DNA of 64,000 nucleotides, taken from positions 1 through 64,000 of the forward strand of contig CAVQSI010000031.1 in NCBI GenBank assembly GCA_963715825.1. Direction: 5' to 3'. The notes under the pieces are model-generated. The model made no database searches, was not told the origin of the DNA, and saw nothing but the letters and a program-made list of their open reading frames with translations. Shown here in pieces: positions 16,325 to 26,485 of this stretch (positions are counted from its first letter, which is position 1; every line of letters begins with the position of its first letter). The stretch is from Sva-07 sp963715825 (GTDB taxonomy: Bacteria > Actinomycetota > Acidimicrobiia > Acidimicrobiales > Ilumatobacteraceae). A program made the position numbers and the translations under genes.

Positions 16325-16379
16325 GTCGTTCGTCGCACGTGACACCAACGTCATGGCTGCACGCCACTGACCGATCGCG

Positions 16380-17199
16380 TCACACGAGGGCGGCGTGCCA
16401 CTGCAGGAAGCGGTCGATCCACGTGTCGGACGGCAGGTGCTGGACCCGCATCCCGAAGCCGTGGCCACCACGGGCATACCCGTGGAACTCCACGGGCAGG
16501 CCCGCCGCCCGCCACCGCTGATACAGCTCGATCGAGTCGGTGGTGAGCCCGAGCGTGTCGTCGGTGGCCACCGCGAGGAACATCGGACCGCTGCCGGCCG
16601 GCGGTTCGGTCACGTCGACGCCGCGGGTGGTCGCATAGATCGGTGCGACGAAGTCGGGCCGAGCGGCCGGATCCGGCGAGTAGGCGACGCGCACGGCGAC
16701 GTTGCCGCCCGCGGAGAATCCCATGAACCCCACCTTCGACGGGTCGACGGAGAACTCGTCGGCGCGACTGCGTACCAGCCGGACCGCCACCTCGCCGTCG
16801 GCGCCGCGCCAACGGCGCCACCGCGCTCATGTCGTCGAGCGCACCGCTCAGGTCGGTCATCGTCTTGTCGACCAGCTCGGCCACCGTGTCGTCACCACCC
16901 TGCACCAGCCGGTACTTCAACACGAACACGGTGAATCCGGCGGCAGCCAGACGATCGGCGACGGCGAAGCCCTCGCTGTCGATCGACAGCGCATGGAACC
17001 CACCGCCCGGCGCCACGATCACCGTCTGGCCGTCACCCTGACCGGCGGCGGTCGGCGGCACCGGCACGAGCGCCGGGGCGCTGACGTTCGTGACGACCTC
17101 GGTGTCCCACAACTCGCTGTGGTACCGGCGCTCGATGCCGGTCCAGCTCTCGCTGCCCGGGGCCGGCCCGTCGTACAGATCGATCGGTGTTGCTCGCAT
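16380..17199 (-). pseudogene. alpha/beta-hydrolase (acetyl-esterase type) with frame break
   Basis: Two frames make one esterase of about 270 residues. The first (from ATG 17199) has MRATPIDLYDGPAPGSESW, the oxyanion-loop region VIVAPGGGFHALSIDSEG (HGGG of the family replaced by PGGG) and VFVLKYRLVQGG. The second has the nucleophile elbow VGFMGFSAGGNVAVR, then PMFLAVATDDTLGL with the catalytic Asp and GHGFGMR with the catalytic His. The frame changes near 16800-16815 in a GCGCGGCGCC run. With all catalytic residues present, a single-base sequencing error is as likely as real decay. Confidence 0.75.
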
Positions 17200-17319
17200 C
17201 TCCGCAGCCTGCCGCAACCGATGTCCCGACGTCGAGCGGATCGCCCGCAGGTTCTCGCCACCCTCCCGACGGGTACGGTGCGGACACCGCCATCCCCGAC
17301 GCCGACAGCGAGGAGCACC

Positions 17320-18111
17320 ATGTCGACCGAACCCCTGCTCGTCACCAAACGCGACGACGGCGTCGCGATCATCTCGACCAACGACGACCCGCTGAACCGC
17401 ATGTCGGTCGCCTACATCGACCTGCTCGAGGACGTGATCGACGACATCGCCGCCGACGACGCGGTGCGAGCGTTCGTGCTCACCGCCGAGGGCACCACCA
17501 ACTTCTCGGTCGGCATGAACCTCAAGGAACTCGGCGGCGCGATGAACGAGCGCGGCGTCGACGCCTTCTTCGACCAGCGCGTCGACCTCATCTCGCGCAT
17601 CGAGACGATGGGCAAGCCGTCGGTCGCCACGCTGTTCGGCTACTGCCTCGGCGGCGGGCTGGAACTCCCGCTCGGCTGCACGTTCCGCCTCGCCGCCAGC
17701 GAAGGCGCCTCGATCGGACTGCCCGAGATGGACCTCGGCACCACACCCGCGTGGGGCGGATCGGCGCGGCTCGCGAAGTGCGTCGGCCGCAACCACGCGC
17801 TCGACATGATCCTGCGGGCGAAGAAGATCACCGGCCCCGAGGCACTGCGGATCGGCCTGGTCAACGAGGTGTGGCCGCTCGCCGAACTCAAGGACCGTGC
17901 GATCGCGCTCGCCTCCGAACTCGCCGCCCAGCCACGCCTCGCGGTCAAGGCGATGCTCGACTCGCTCCACGACAGCGAGGACAAGACCCTCGACGAGTTG
18001 CTCGCCGCCGAACGCGCCGGCGTCCACGCCACCCGCGGAACGCCGGACGCCCGCGAAGGCATCCTCGCCTTCCTCGAGAAACGACGGCCGGTCTTCAACC
18101 AACCGTCGTGA
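17320..18111 (+). CDS. enoyl-CoA hydratase/isomerase (crotonase) family protein
   Basis: Crotonase-fold enzyme of 263 residues. Oxyanion-hole segments are FSVGMNLKELGG and GYCLGGGLELPLGC; Glu in LELPLGC and Glu in GLPEMDLGTTPAWGG occupy the two catalytic positions of enoyl-CoA hydratases, so hydratase activity is plausible. The C-terminal helix ends KRRPVFNQ. A GAGGAG site precedes the ATG. Its leader and first five codons recur as a fragment at 8113. It is divergent from the broken esterase. Confidence 0.85.
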   Translation: MSTEPLLVTKRDDGVAIISTNDDPLNRMSVAYIDLLEDVIDDIAADDAVRAFVLTAEGTTNFSVGMNLKELGGAMNERGVDAFFDQRVDLISRIETMGKPSVATLFGYCLGGGLELPLGCTFRLAASEGASIGLPEMDLGTTPAWGGSARLAKCVGRNHALDMILRAKKITGPEALRIGLVNEVWPLAELKDRAIALASELAAQPRLAVKAMLDSLHDSEDKTLDELLAAERAGVHATRGTPDAREGILAFLEKRRPVFNQPS

Positions 18112-18133
18112 TCCACGGCTCACCGAGGCTTCG

Positions 18134-19276
18134 ATGATGGCGACGGTGCAGCACGTGGAACGCCGGAATAGCGGGACCCGACCGACGGTTGACTTCCTTG
18201 TGAGCGCAACTACTTTCTCCGATGAGCTCCCTACGGTCGAACTCGGCCTCGACACCTTCGGTGACGTCACCGTCGACGCAGACGGCCACCGCCTGAGCGA
18301 GGCCGAGGTGATCCGCAACGTGGTCGACGAGGCCGTCCTCGCCGACCGCCTCGGTCTCGACTTCTTCGGCGTCGGCGAACACCATCGCGCCGACTTCGCG
18401 ATCTCCTCCCCCGAGACGGTGCTCGCCGCCATCGCCGCCCGCACCGAACGGATCCGCCTCGGCTCGGCGGTCACGGTGCTCAGCTCCGACGACCCGATCC
18501 GGGTGTTCCAACGCTTCGCGACCGTCGACGCCGTGTCGAACGGACGCGCCGAGGTGATCCTCGGACGTGGCTCGTTCACCGAGTCGTTCCCGCTGTTCGG
18601 ATACCCGCTCGAGCGCTACGAGGAGCTCTTCGAGGAGAAGCTCGACCTGTTCACCCACCTGCTCCGCGAGGAACCCGTCACCTGGAGCGGCACGACCCGA
18701 GCACCAGTGCCGGGCCTGCAGGTGTACCCGCGCACCGAGGGCGGCCTGCGGGCGTGGGTCGGCGTCGGCGGCAGCCCCGAGTCGATCGTACGAGCCGCCC
18801 GCCACGGCCTGCCGCTGATGCTCGCCATCATCGGCGGGTCACCCGCACGCTTCGCCCCGTTCGTCGACCTCTACCACCGCGCCCTCGACCAGTTCGGCCA
18901 CGCGTCCCTGCCGGTCGGCGTCCACTCACCCGGTCACGTCGCACCCACCGACGAGCAGGCGCTCGACGAGCTGTGGCCCCACTGGAAACCGATGCGCGAC
19001 CGCATCGGCGCCGAGCGCGGGTGGCCACCGTCGACCCGAGCCGAGTTCGAGCAGGCCGCAGGACCCGACGGTGCGCTGCACGCCGGTTCGCCCGAGACCG
19101 TCGCCCGCAAGGTCGCCGCAACCGTCGACGTGCTCGGCGCCAGCCGGTTCGACATGAAGTACTCCGCCGGCACGCTGCCGCACGAGACGATGATGCGCAG
19201 CATCGAGCTGTACGGCACCGAAGTCGCCCCACGCGTCCGCGAGCTCCTCGCGTCGCGGGCAGCCGCAACGAGCTGA
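18134..19276 (+). CDS. LLM-class flavin-dependent oxidoreductase
   Basis: Bacterial-luciferase-like monooxygenase of about 380 residues: VELGLDTFGDVT opening, GLDFFGVGEHHRADFAISSPETVLAAIAARTERIRLGSAVTVLSS, RAEVILGRGSFTESFPLFGY and GLRAWVGVGGSPESI are the family blocks that bind FMN or F420. The homologous part begins some 30 residues after the ATG used; GTG 18200 is a possible shorter start. The extra N-terminal stretch is lower in GC than its surroundings and contains TTGACT-16-TACTTT, a promoter-like pair. Substrate unknown. Confidence 0.82.
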   Translation: MMATVQHVERRNSGTRPTVDFLVSATTFSDELPTVELGLDTFGDVTVDADGHRLSEAEVIRNVVDEAVLADRLGLDFFGVGEHHRADFAISSPETVLAAIAARTERIRLGSAVTVLSSDDPIRVFQRFATVDAVSNGRAEVILGRGSFTESFPLFGYPLERYEELFEEKLDLFTHLLREEPVTWSGTTRAPVPGLQVYPRTEGGLRAWVGVGGSPESIVRAARHGLPLMLAIIGGSPARFAPFVDLYHRALDQFGHASLPVGVHSPGHVAPTDEQALDELWPHWKPMRDRIGAERGWPPSTRAEFEQAAGPDGALHAGSPETVARKVAATVDVLGASRFDMKYSAGTLPHETMMRSIELYGTEVAPRVRELLASRAAATS

Positions 19277-19327
19277 CGCTGTCCGCGGGCGCGCTCGGCT
19301 GGTTCGATGTGGACGCAGCCCTTCTCG

Positions 19328-22300
19328 TCACCGCAGCGCGCGCAGCTTCGCTGCTCGCATGAGCACGTTGCCGAGCCCAAGCCGCTCGGCGGTCGCCGTG
19401 CTCACGGCGATCAACTCCTCCGCCCGGTCCGTGTTCGGTTCGGGTCGCCGCAGGAGGCTGGTCGCCCAGTCGATCTGCGTGCGGGCCAACAACAAGGGCG
19501 CCGGCATCCGTGCATGCCATCCCACCGCCGTCTCGAACGATGCATCTGCTTCGTCGAAGCGGCCCATCGTGTGTTCGAGCAGTGCCAGATAGTGCCCGAC
19601 GCTGCCGAACCAATTGGTGGCGTTGTCGACGCACTGCCTGCGATAGGGCTCCAGTGCAGCGTGGAGTCGCGGTGCCCGACCGGCGTCGCCCAGTTGGAAG
19701 CAGGCGTCGGCCAGCAGCGCGGTGAGCACCAGCCAGCTCAGATCGTGCTGGACGTCGTGGTGGCGGTCGGCGAGATCCTCGAACGTTTCCCGCGCCTGGT
19801 CGAGCGAGTCGACCTCGCAGTACAGGAGCGCGAGTGCCGACTGCAGCGCGGGCAATCCAGGGTTCGCTGCCGACTCCTGCGCGATGATCGCTTCGAGTTC
19901 GCCCATCCGTCCCTGGTGGAAGCGGAGATTGACCAACTGGCTGAAGTAGAACGTCAACGCATCGGGCTGGCCCGACGCCTGGCCCAGTTCGAAGCACTCG
20001 GTCGCCAGTTGCTCGCCGAGTTCCAGGTCGCCGCCGACGATCGCCCTCACGGACTCGCGCATGAGGAGATACGACTTGAGCAGCGGCTGGCGGAGTTCGT
20101 CGAGCGTTGACCGCATCTGGACGAGACAGCGGTCGGCGAGGTCCAGGTCACCCGATTCCATCGCTGCCTGGAACTGGCTCGACGCAGCCGTGTACTGCCA
20201 TTGCGGCGAGTCGAGGTGCTCGGTGATGGTCTGAAGACGTTCGCAGAGCCGAAGCCGTTCGGCGAGGCCCTTCGGCACTCCACAGCACCCCGATGCGCTG
20301 GTTGATGACATGCGCGAGGCAGATCTCGTCGTCGAGTCGTTCCGCCATCGCCACCGACTCGTCCGACAGCGCCTGCCGCCGCTCGTGGTCGTCGCCGAAC
20401 GTGAGCTCGACGCTCAGATTGGCGAGGAGCTTTCGCCGTGTGGCCGAATCGCTCGGGTCGACCGCTTCGAGCGCCATCTCGAGGAGTCGAACCCGGTCGT
20501 TGTCGGTGCGACCAGCCGAACTGAAGAAGCCTCGGGTGTTGGCGAGCGCTGCGCTCACGACAGTGGCCTGGTCGTCGTTGGCGGCACCGATCTCGGCTGC
20601 TTCGAACAGCATCGCTCTGCTGCCACGGATCCCGGCACGCTTCATGGCCACGCCGAGGCTGAGCTTGAGTCGTCCACGGAGCTGCTCGGGGTGGGTGCAG
20701 CCGTAGCGATCCATCAGACGAAGTGCGTTCTCGTAGTGGCTCACGGCGGTGGAGAACCCGAGTCGCCTGCTGGCGTTGTCACCCGCGAGCTGCATCACGA
20801 TCACGGCACGGTCGGCATCTGCAGGATCTGTCGACCGGTCGTAGTGGTACGCGAGTTCGTCGAGGAAGTCGGAGAGGTCCCGGGCATGGACCTCCTCGAT
20901 GGCGATCGCCATGTCGTGGTGACGTTGACTTCGTCGACCCAGCGACATCGTCTCGTACATCGTCGAGCGAACGAGATCGTGCTGGAACCGAAGCGCACCG
21001 GGGTGTCCGGAACCTCGATCAGGATCGCGGCGTGCATGGCCTCCTCGGCGGCGTCGACCAATTCGGAGCGCGGTCGACCCGTGGCGATTGCGAGCACGTC
21101 GAGGCCGACCTCGGTGTTGGCCACTGCGATCGCGTTGAGCATCTCGATGGTGGTTGGCGACAGCCGCGACAGGCGGTCGAGCACGACCTCTCCCAGTGCC
21201 TCGGGGAGTCCGACCCCGAACTCCTCGACCCCGCGTTCGCGCAACAACGTGATCACCTCGCCGAGGAAGAAGGCGTTGCCCGCAGTCTGATTCTGCAGTC
21301 GGTCGGCGAGGGATGCGGTCGATGCCTCGTCACCGCTGAGGTCGAGTCCTGCAACTCGGAGCAACTCCACGATGCCCGAACCATCGAGGCCCTGCAGGTC
21401 GATCGATGCCGTGCCGGTCTGGCGTTGGGTCTCCGCGAGGAACCTGAGCAACTGCGAGCTGCCGTCGGCCTCGGTGTCCCGGTACGTGGCGAGCATGCAG
21501 AGCGGCGCCTCGGGGACTCGCCGCAGAAGGTGCCGCAGCAAGTGCAGAGTCGGTTCGGCAGCCCAGTGGATGTCGTCGACGACGAGCAGAACCGGCTGCT
21601 CGGCAGCGGTGGTCTCGAGCCAGCTCAGCACCGCGTCGAACAACCGATACTGCTCGGTGTTCGAATCGGCCTCGATCATGCCCGGCAGCCCGCTGACGCG
21701 TTGATCGAGGTCGGGGATGAGGCGGCGCAGTTCGCCAGCGAAGCGGCCGAGGTCGCTCGCGGCGGGCGCGTGGTGTTCGACGAAGTACGCCAGTGCGTCG
21801 GCGAAGGGTTGGAACGGCGCCCCGACTCCTTCGTCGCAGCGACCGTAGAGGACGAGCGCACCATCGTCGATTGCCTCGATCGCCAGCTCTCGAGCGAGCC
21901 GGGTCTTGCCGACACCGGGTTCGCCGGCGATGAGGATCCCGTTGATCTCGCCGGAGCCGACACCGCCCACGCTCGACGGGCCTCGACGAGTTCTCGTTCG
22001 CGGCCGACGAAGCTGAAACGGCCACCTGCGCCGAGTTCGGGCGGAAGCGTGCGGAGCTGGCGCTGCGGCTCCACTTCCCAGGTGACGACCCAGCCGGGGA
22101 TCGGGTCGGTGAACCCCTTCGCTTCGATGGCGACCCGGGTCTCGAACCGGCCGTCGCTTCGGTTCCCGACCAGCGAACGCGCCATGTCGGTGCACAACAT
22201 GCCGGACTCGGTTGCCGAGCTCTCGAGGCGGGCCGCCTCGACGACCGTGGTGCCGTGGTAGTCCTCGTTCTCCTCGGTGACGTCGCCGACACTGACACCG

Positions 22301-22599
22301 ACGCGGATCTTCAGCGGAGCGGATCCAGCATTCGCCCGGTTGTCCCGATCGCAGCGCTTGTGCATGGCGATGCCTGCGTTGATCGCCTGAGTGGCGCTCT
22401 CGAAGACCGCCATCCGACCATCGCCGGTCTTCTTGACGACCTTGCCCTCGTGCTGGACGATCGCGCTGTCGAGGATGGGTTCCAGTCGCCGCCGGAGTTG
22501 ATCGGCTTCCAGGTCGCCCAGCTCCTGCAGCAGCGAGGTCGACGCGACCTGATCCACGAAGAGCACAGCGAGCAGTCGGGTGCGAACTGCATTCGACAT
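19328..22599 (-). pseudogene. adenylate cyclase-AAA ATPase-TPR regulator broken into four frames
   Basis: Four consecutive frames form one roughly 1090-residue protein. From ATG 22599: a class III cyclase domain (LAVLFVDQVASTSLLQ, VVKKTGDGRMAVFES, VGVSVGDVTEENEDYHG). Then an AAA/STAND ATPase with Walker A AGEPGVGKTRLA, Walker B VLLVVDDIHWA and TAGNAFFLGEVI. Then two pieces of TPR-like helices ending AERLGLGNVLMRAAKLRALR. Frame changes fall near 21975, 21000 and 20280. The cyclase metal Asp residues and Walker motifs are intact. Three breaks with otherwise preserved coding sequence could mean recent inactivation or sequence error. Confidence 0.8.
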
Positions 22600-22647
22600 C
22601 GCGCCAGCGTAGACGTTCTCGCTGGGTTCAGACGCTGGGTGTGCCAC

Positions 22648-22806
22648 GATCTACGGCGACGTCAACCGGGTGACCCGGCCGCTCGGCATCGACGACCGAT
22701 CGACGATCGCACTCCTCCTCGTGGATGGATCGGGCCACGTGCGCTGGCGCGGCGCCGGCGGTTTCACCCCGCTGCTCGCCGACGAACTCGAGACGGCGTT
22801 GGCCAA
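22648..22806 (+). pseudogene. 3' fragment of the thioredoxin-fold gene at 24818
   Basis: IYGDVNRVTRPLGIDDRSTI followed by the LLLVDGSGHVRWRGAGGFTP stretch and the DELETALA end repeats the last third of the intact gene at 24818-25291, with scattered base differences. It has no start of its own. It marks a duplicated gene end on the other side of HNH copy 2. Confidence 0.7.
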
Positions 22807-22819
22807 GGACAGGCCACCG

Positions 22820-23016
22820 ATGACGGTGGAGTCGCCCACCTCCACCCGCGCCGGCTGACCGGTGTACGACTGGCCCTCGACGGTGCCTCGTGCCAGGGGT
22901 GGCGGCGGCGCATCGTCGATCGGCTCACCGGTCGCCGCATCGAGCGCAGTCACGTTCGACGCACTGCCTTGACTGTAGGTAGCAACGTAGACGACACCGT
23001 CGGCCACCGGGACCAT
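22820..23016 (-). pseudogene. fragment of a PQQ-type beta-propeller gene
   Basis: On the minus strand VADGVVYVATYSQGSASNVT followed by ALDAATGEPI is one blade of a PQQ-like propeller (VYVAT... ALDAATGE). Coherent sequence covers only 60 codons and both gene ends are missing. It does not match the propeller gene at 29479 closely. Confidence 0.5.
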
Positions 23017-23171
23017 CCGCCGTCAACGGGCCGGAGGTCCCATCGATGGCGCGACGGTCCCCAGATCAGGGCGGCGTGCGTCCCGGGATCCGGGACTGGC
23101 GGCACCGAGATCGCCGGAGACCAGCATGCTCGCTCGACCCGACGGTCATCGAGGTTCTCGACGCGTTCGCT

Positions 23172-24765
23172 CCGGGTGCGTCCGTTCGACGTCCACCAAT
23201 TGGGGCCCGGCAACTCTGTGACAGCCCTTGGTCATGATGGTCGTATGGATCTGGGGGCGTTGTGCGACACGATCGGGCGGGGCGACCGCACCGTCGACGA
23301 CGTCGCCGACGAACTGCTCGACGCCACCGACACCGAACTCGACGAGCGCGTCCGCGCCTTGGAGTTGCTGCGCCGCCGCGTCGACGCCGAGACGGCATTG
23401 ACGTTGGCCACCGTCGAACAACGACGCCTGTATCTGGCCGACGCGCACCGCACCATGAAGGGCTACCTGCGTGCCACGTGCAACTCGTCGAACCCCGACA
23501 TCGCCGCCGCACGCCGCCTCGCACACGCAGCCAACAGCGTCCCCGGCCTCGCCGACGCGCTCCACAGCGGACGCATCGGCGTCGCCCAAGCAGCAGCCAT
23601 CGCCCGCGTGCACCGCAACCCGCGGGTGCGTGACCGCCTCGTCGAGTTCGCGGCCATGCTGCTCGAGCTCGCCGAGCGGTACTGCTACGACGACTTCGTC
23701 ATCGCCCTGCAACGCTTCGAGATGCTCGCCGACACCGACGGCGCCCACCGCGACCGCGACGCCCACATCGCCGGACGCAACGTGAACGTCACCACCGTCG
23801 GCGGCGAACTCCACCTCGACGCCAACGGCGGCGACCCGCTCGTCAACGACGAACTCCAAGCGATCTTCCGCCGGTTCTGCGACAACGAGTTCCGCACCGA
23901 CGCCGCCGCCCGCCGCGCCGAGCACGGCGACGACGCCCCCGGCAAGCCACTCGCCCGCACCCAGCGCCCAACGCAGCTACGACGCCTTCGTCGACATGCT
24001 GCGCCGAGCCAACGCCCACCTCGACACCGACGCCAACGCACCGGCAGCGCCGACCCCGCTCGTCAACCTCGTGTGCGACCAGCGCACCTGGGCGATGGTG
24101 CTCGCCGATGCGGGCCTCGCACCCACCACCAACCTGTCCGGCGACCCGATCGACCCGTTCACCGGGATGCCGGCGCACACCACCGGCGACCTGTTGGCCG
24201 ACCTCGTCGCCGACCCCGACGCCTTCGCCCGCATGCGCTGCGAGACCGCCAGCGGCACACCACTGCACCCGCACGACGTGCTACGCGCCGCGCTCGCCGG
24301 CCACATCCGCCGCGTCGTCGTCGACACCCAAGGCGTCGTGATCGACATGGGCCGCAAAGCACGGCTCTTCACCGGCCCGGCCCGCGACGCCGCCAAGCTG
24401 CTCGTGCGACGCTGCGACCACGCCGGCTGCGACCTGCCCGAGGACTTCTGCGAGGTCGACCACCTCACCGAATGGGTCGATCACGGCACCACCGACCAGA
24501 TCAACGCCGGCGTCGACTGCGGCCACCACAACCGCGAAAAACACCGCAAGAAACTCACCAGACGACGCTGCGTCCACGGCCACAGCTACACGATCCGGCC
24601 CGACGGCAGCATCATCCTGCCCGTCGGCACCCGACCGCCCACCTTCCCCGACGACACGACGACGACGACGCAGCCGCCGACGACACCCACGACGACGCAA
24701 TCCAGACCGCCCACCAGACCCGACGCGCCCGAGCCCGCCTCCGGGCGCTGCGCCGGGCCAGCTGA
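23172..24765 (+). repeat. REP13E12-like repeat, copy 2
   Basis: Same unit as 10616-12206, including the 72-bp leader, with only scattered substitutions. Both ends coincide with those of copy 1 (CCGGGTGCG to GCCAGCTGA). The upstream flank is a mosaic of gene fragments; downstream lies the intact thioredoxin-fold gene. Confidence 0.85.
23245..24765 (+). pseudogene. DUF222/HNH endonuclease of the 13E12 family, copy 2 (frame broken)
   Basis: Near-identical to copy 1 but with one extra C in a CCC run at 23960-23962 (copy 1 reads ACCAGC, this copy ACCCAGC). The frame therefore leaves DUF222 at GKPLARTQ and the HNH half continues in another frame from MLRRANAHLDTD. A second slip in a GACGAC run near 24655 returns to the ancestral end (AIQTAHQTRRARARLRALR). 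The HNH residues (CEVDHL, CGHHN) are unchanged. Because copy 1 is open at the first site, either this copy is inactivated or the extra C is a sequencing error. Confidence 0.8.
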
Positions 24766-24817
24766 GCGGACCCGATCACGGCGACGGTCGTGTCGGTTCC
24801 GCTCGTACTCTGGCGTC

Positions 24818-25291
24818 ATGGCGAGCGCCGGCGTCTTTCCGCAGATTCGTGCCCGGAATCTCGAGGGTCTCGATGTCGACCTGCCCGATGGGTTCGTCGG
24901 CGACCGCAACGTCGTCGCCATCGCCTTCCAACGCCAGCACCAGAGCCTGGTCGACTCGTGGGTTCCGTGGTTCGAGGAACACGCGGCCACTGATCCCGGT
25001 CTGCGCTTCTACGAGCTTCCGACGATCGGACGCATCTGGGCGCCGGTCCGCAACTTCATCGATGGCGGGATGGCGGCGTCCATCCGTGAGCCGGTGATCC
25101 TCCAGCGCACCCTCACCGTCTACGGCGACGTCAACCGGGTGACCAAGCCGCTCGGCATCGACGACCGGTCGACCATCGCACTTCTCCTCGTCGACGGGTC
25201 GGGCCGCGTGCGCTGGCGCGGGTCCGGCGGCTTCACTGCGCTGCTCGCCGACGAACTCGAGACAGCGTTGGCCGACGACCACCGCGATTGA
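24818..25291 (+). CDS. thioredoxin-fold (AhpC/ATP10-like) protein
   Basis: Protein of 157 residues. FPQIRARNLEGLDVDLPDGF, VVAIAFQRQHQSLVDSWVPW, the LLLVDGSGRVRWRGSGGFT strand-turn-strand and a final helix give a peroxiredoxin/TlpA-like layout, but no CxxC or peroxidatic Cys is present, so redox activity is unlikely. It most resembles uncharacterised ATP10-like assembly proteins. Its 3' third is duplicated at 22648. Starts 52 nt after the HNH stop. Confidence 0.65.
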   Translation: MASAGVFPQIRARNLEGLDVDLPDGFVGDRNVVAIAFQRQHQSLVDSWVPWFEEHAATDPGLRFYELPTIGRIWAPVRNFIDGGMAASIREPVILQRTLTVYGDVNRVTKPLGIDDRSTIALLLVDGSGRVRWRGSGGFTALLADELETALADDHRD

Positions 25292-25309
25292 TCGGGCCCG
25301 ACCACCGGC

Positions 25310-26262
25310 TCAGCCCGAGTCGCCGTACGACAGCGAGGCGACGATGTTGCCGTTGCGGTCGCGGAGGAACACCGTGTCGCCGCTGTTGTTCCACACCGCG
25401 CTCCCGGAGACACACCAGTAGCGGGCGGTGTCGTCGTCGGGGCCGCAGCCGCTGAACAGGGTCACCGTCGCTCCGGGCTCCAGGCGCAGGTCGCTGAACG
25501 TGTAGCGATGCGACGCCGACTCATCGGCGACCTCCCAGCCGTCGAGATCGATCGCCTCGCCCCCGGCATTCGTGAACCTCACCCACTCGCCGTTCAGATT
25601 CGCGCCGTCATCGCCCGGTGCGTCGGCGTTGACGTCGATGACGATCTCCACCCCGTCGAGATCACTCGACCCGCATGCGTCCGACGCCCACAGACCACGT
25701 CGCGCTGCTTGCGCATCGCGCTGCAGGTCGGCGTAGCGATCGGCGCGGGCGTCGTCGGGCGGATAACGCCGGGCGATTGCGAACCCGTTGGCAACCAGCT
25801 CGGCGCCGACATCGACACCATCGGCGGTCTCGACGTAGCGCAGCGCTCGTCCGAACTGGTCGACATCGGACCGATCGGCCACGAGCACCAACTCGTTGCC
25901 GGCGACCAGCTCGGCGAGCGCATCGGTTGCCTCCTCGCTGAAGCACTCGCCCGACTCGGGCGTGTTGACGCCGATGATCCGCACCTCCAGCTCCCCCGCC
26001 GGACCCGACACGTACAGCGTGTCGCCGTCGACGATCTCGGTGCTGCGCCAGGCGTCGCCGTCCACCACTGCGCTCGCCGGGGGGACGGTCGGTGTGCCGG
26101 ACTCACCCGGCGATGTTCCCGCTCCCGTGACGTCGTCCGAGCTCGCCGAGGCGCAACCGGCCAGCAGCGCCGCAGCGCTCAGCCCGATCAGCCCATCAGC
26201 GTTGCGCGGCGAACGTCGAGTCGTCGCAACCTCCGCGCACCCGCCGGCTCGAGTTGTGGCAT
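25310..26262 (-). CDS. secreted lipoprotein: thermonuclease plus lamin-tail domain (one frame break in signal peptide)
   Basis: Domains in order: a lipoprotein signal (RRLRRLDVRRATLMG, then LIGLSAAALLAGC with an LAGC lipobox); a staphylococcal-nuclease-like domain (EIVDGDTLYV, VRIIGVNTPESGE, YPPDDARADRYADLQRDAQAARRGLW); and a lamin-tail domain (VNADAPGDDGANLNGEWVRF, SGDTVFLRDRNGNIV). It probably degrades extracellular nucleic acids at the cell surface. ATG 26262 has a good AAAGG site, but its frame is out by one at the GGG run 26192-26194 in the middle of the signal peptide. Removing one G restores a perfect lipoprotein signal, so a sequencing indel is likely. Confidence 0.75.
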
Positions 26263-26341
26263 CGCCGCCACCTTTCCACCGGTCGAGTGCGAACCACAAG
26301 GCAGCCGGACGAACGCTCACCAGGGCACAACCGTTGTCGCC

Positions 26342-26361
26342 ACGACACGACACGACACGAC
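26342..26361. repeat. ACGAC x4 microsatellite
   Basis: Four perfect ACGAC units precede the antitoxin remnant. Such a run can slip by five bases and change frame. No function assigned. Confidence 0.6.
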
Positions 26362-26378
26362 AGTGGCATGGACGTGGC

Positions 26379-26485
26379 GCCGCAGAGATCGACGCCGCCT
26401 ACGCCGCGGCCTACGCCGAGCATCCACTCGACGAACCAGACGAGTGGGGGATCTCGAGTCGTTCCGTCAGGCCGCCGGGCCATGA
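26379..26485 (+). pseudogene. C-terminal remnant of a MazE-like antitoxin with frame break
   Basis: AAEIDAAYAAAYAEHPLDEPDEWG in one frame continues as DLESFRQAAGP and a stop in another, joined at a GGGGG run (26446-26450). The result is a typical MazE/VapB-like antitoxin tail whose TGA overlaps the ATG of the MazF gene (ATGA). The N-terminal DNA-binding half is not recognisable upstream; the microsatellite lies there. Confidence 0.6.

Noticed and set aside
17280..17320. Shared GCCGACAGCGAGGAGCACC before 8161 and 17320 as a regulatory motif
   Set aside because: The match extends upstream and into five codons, which fits duplicated DNA better than a regulatory site.
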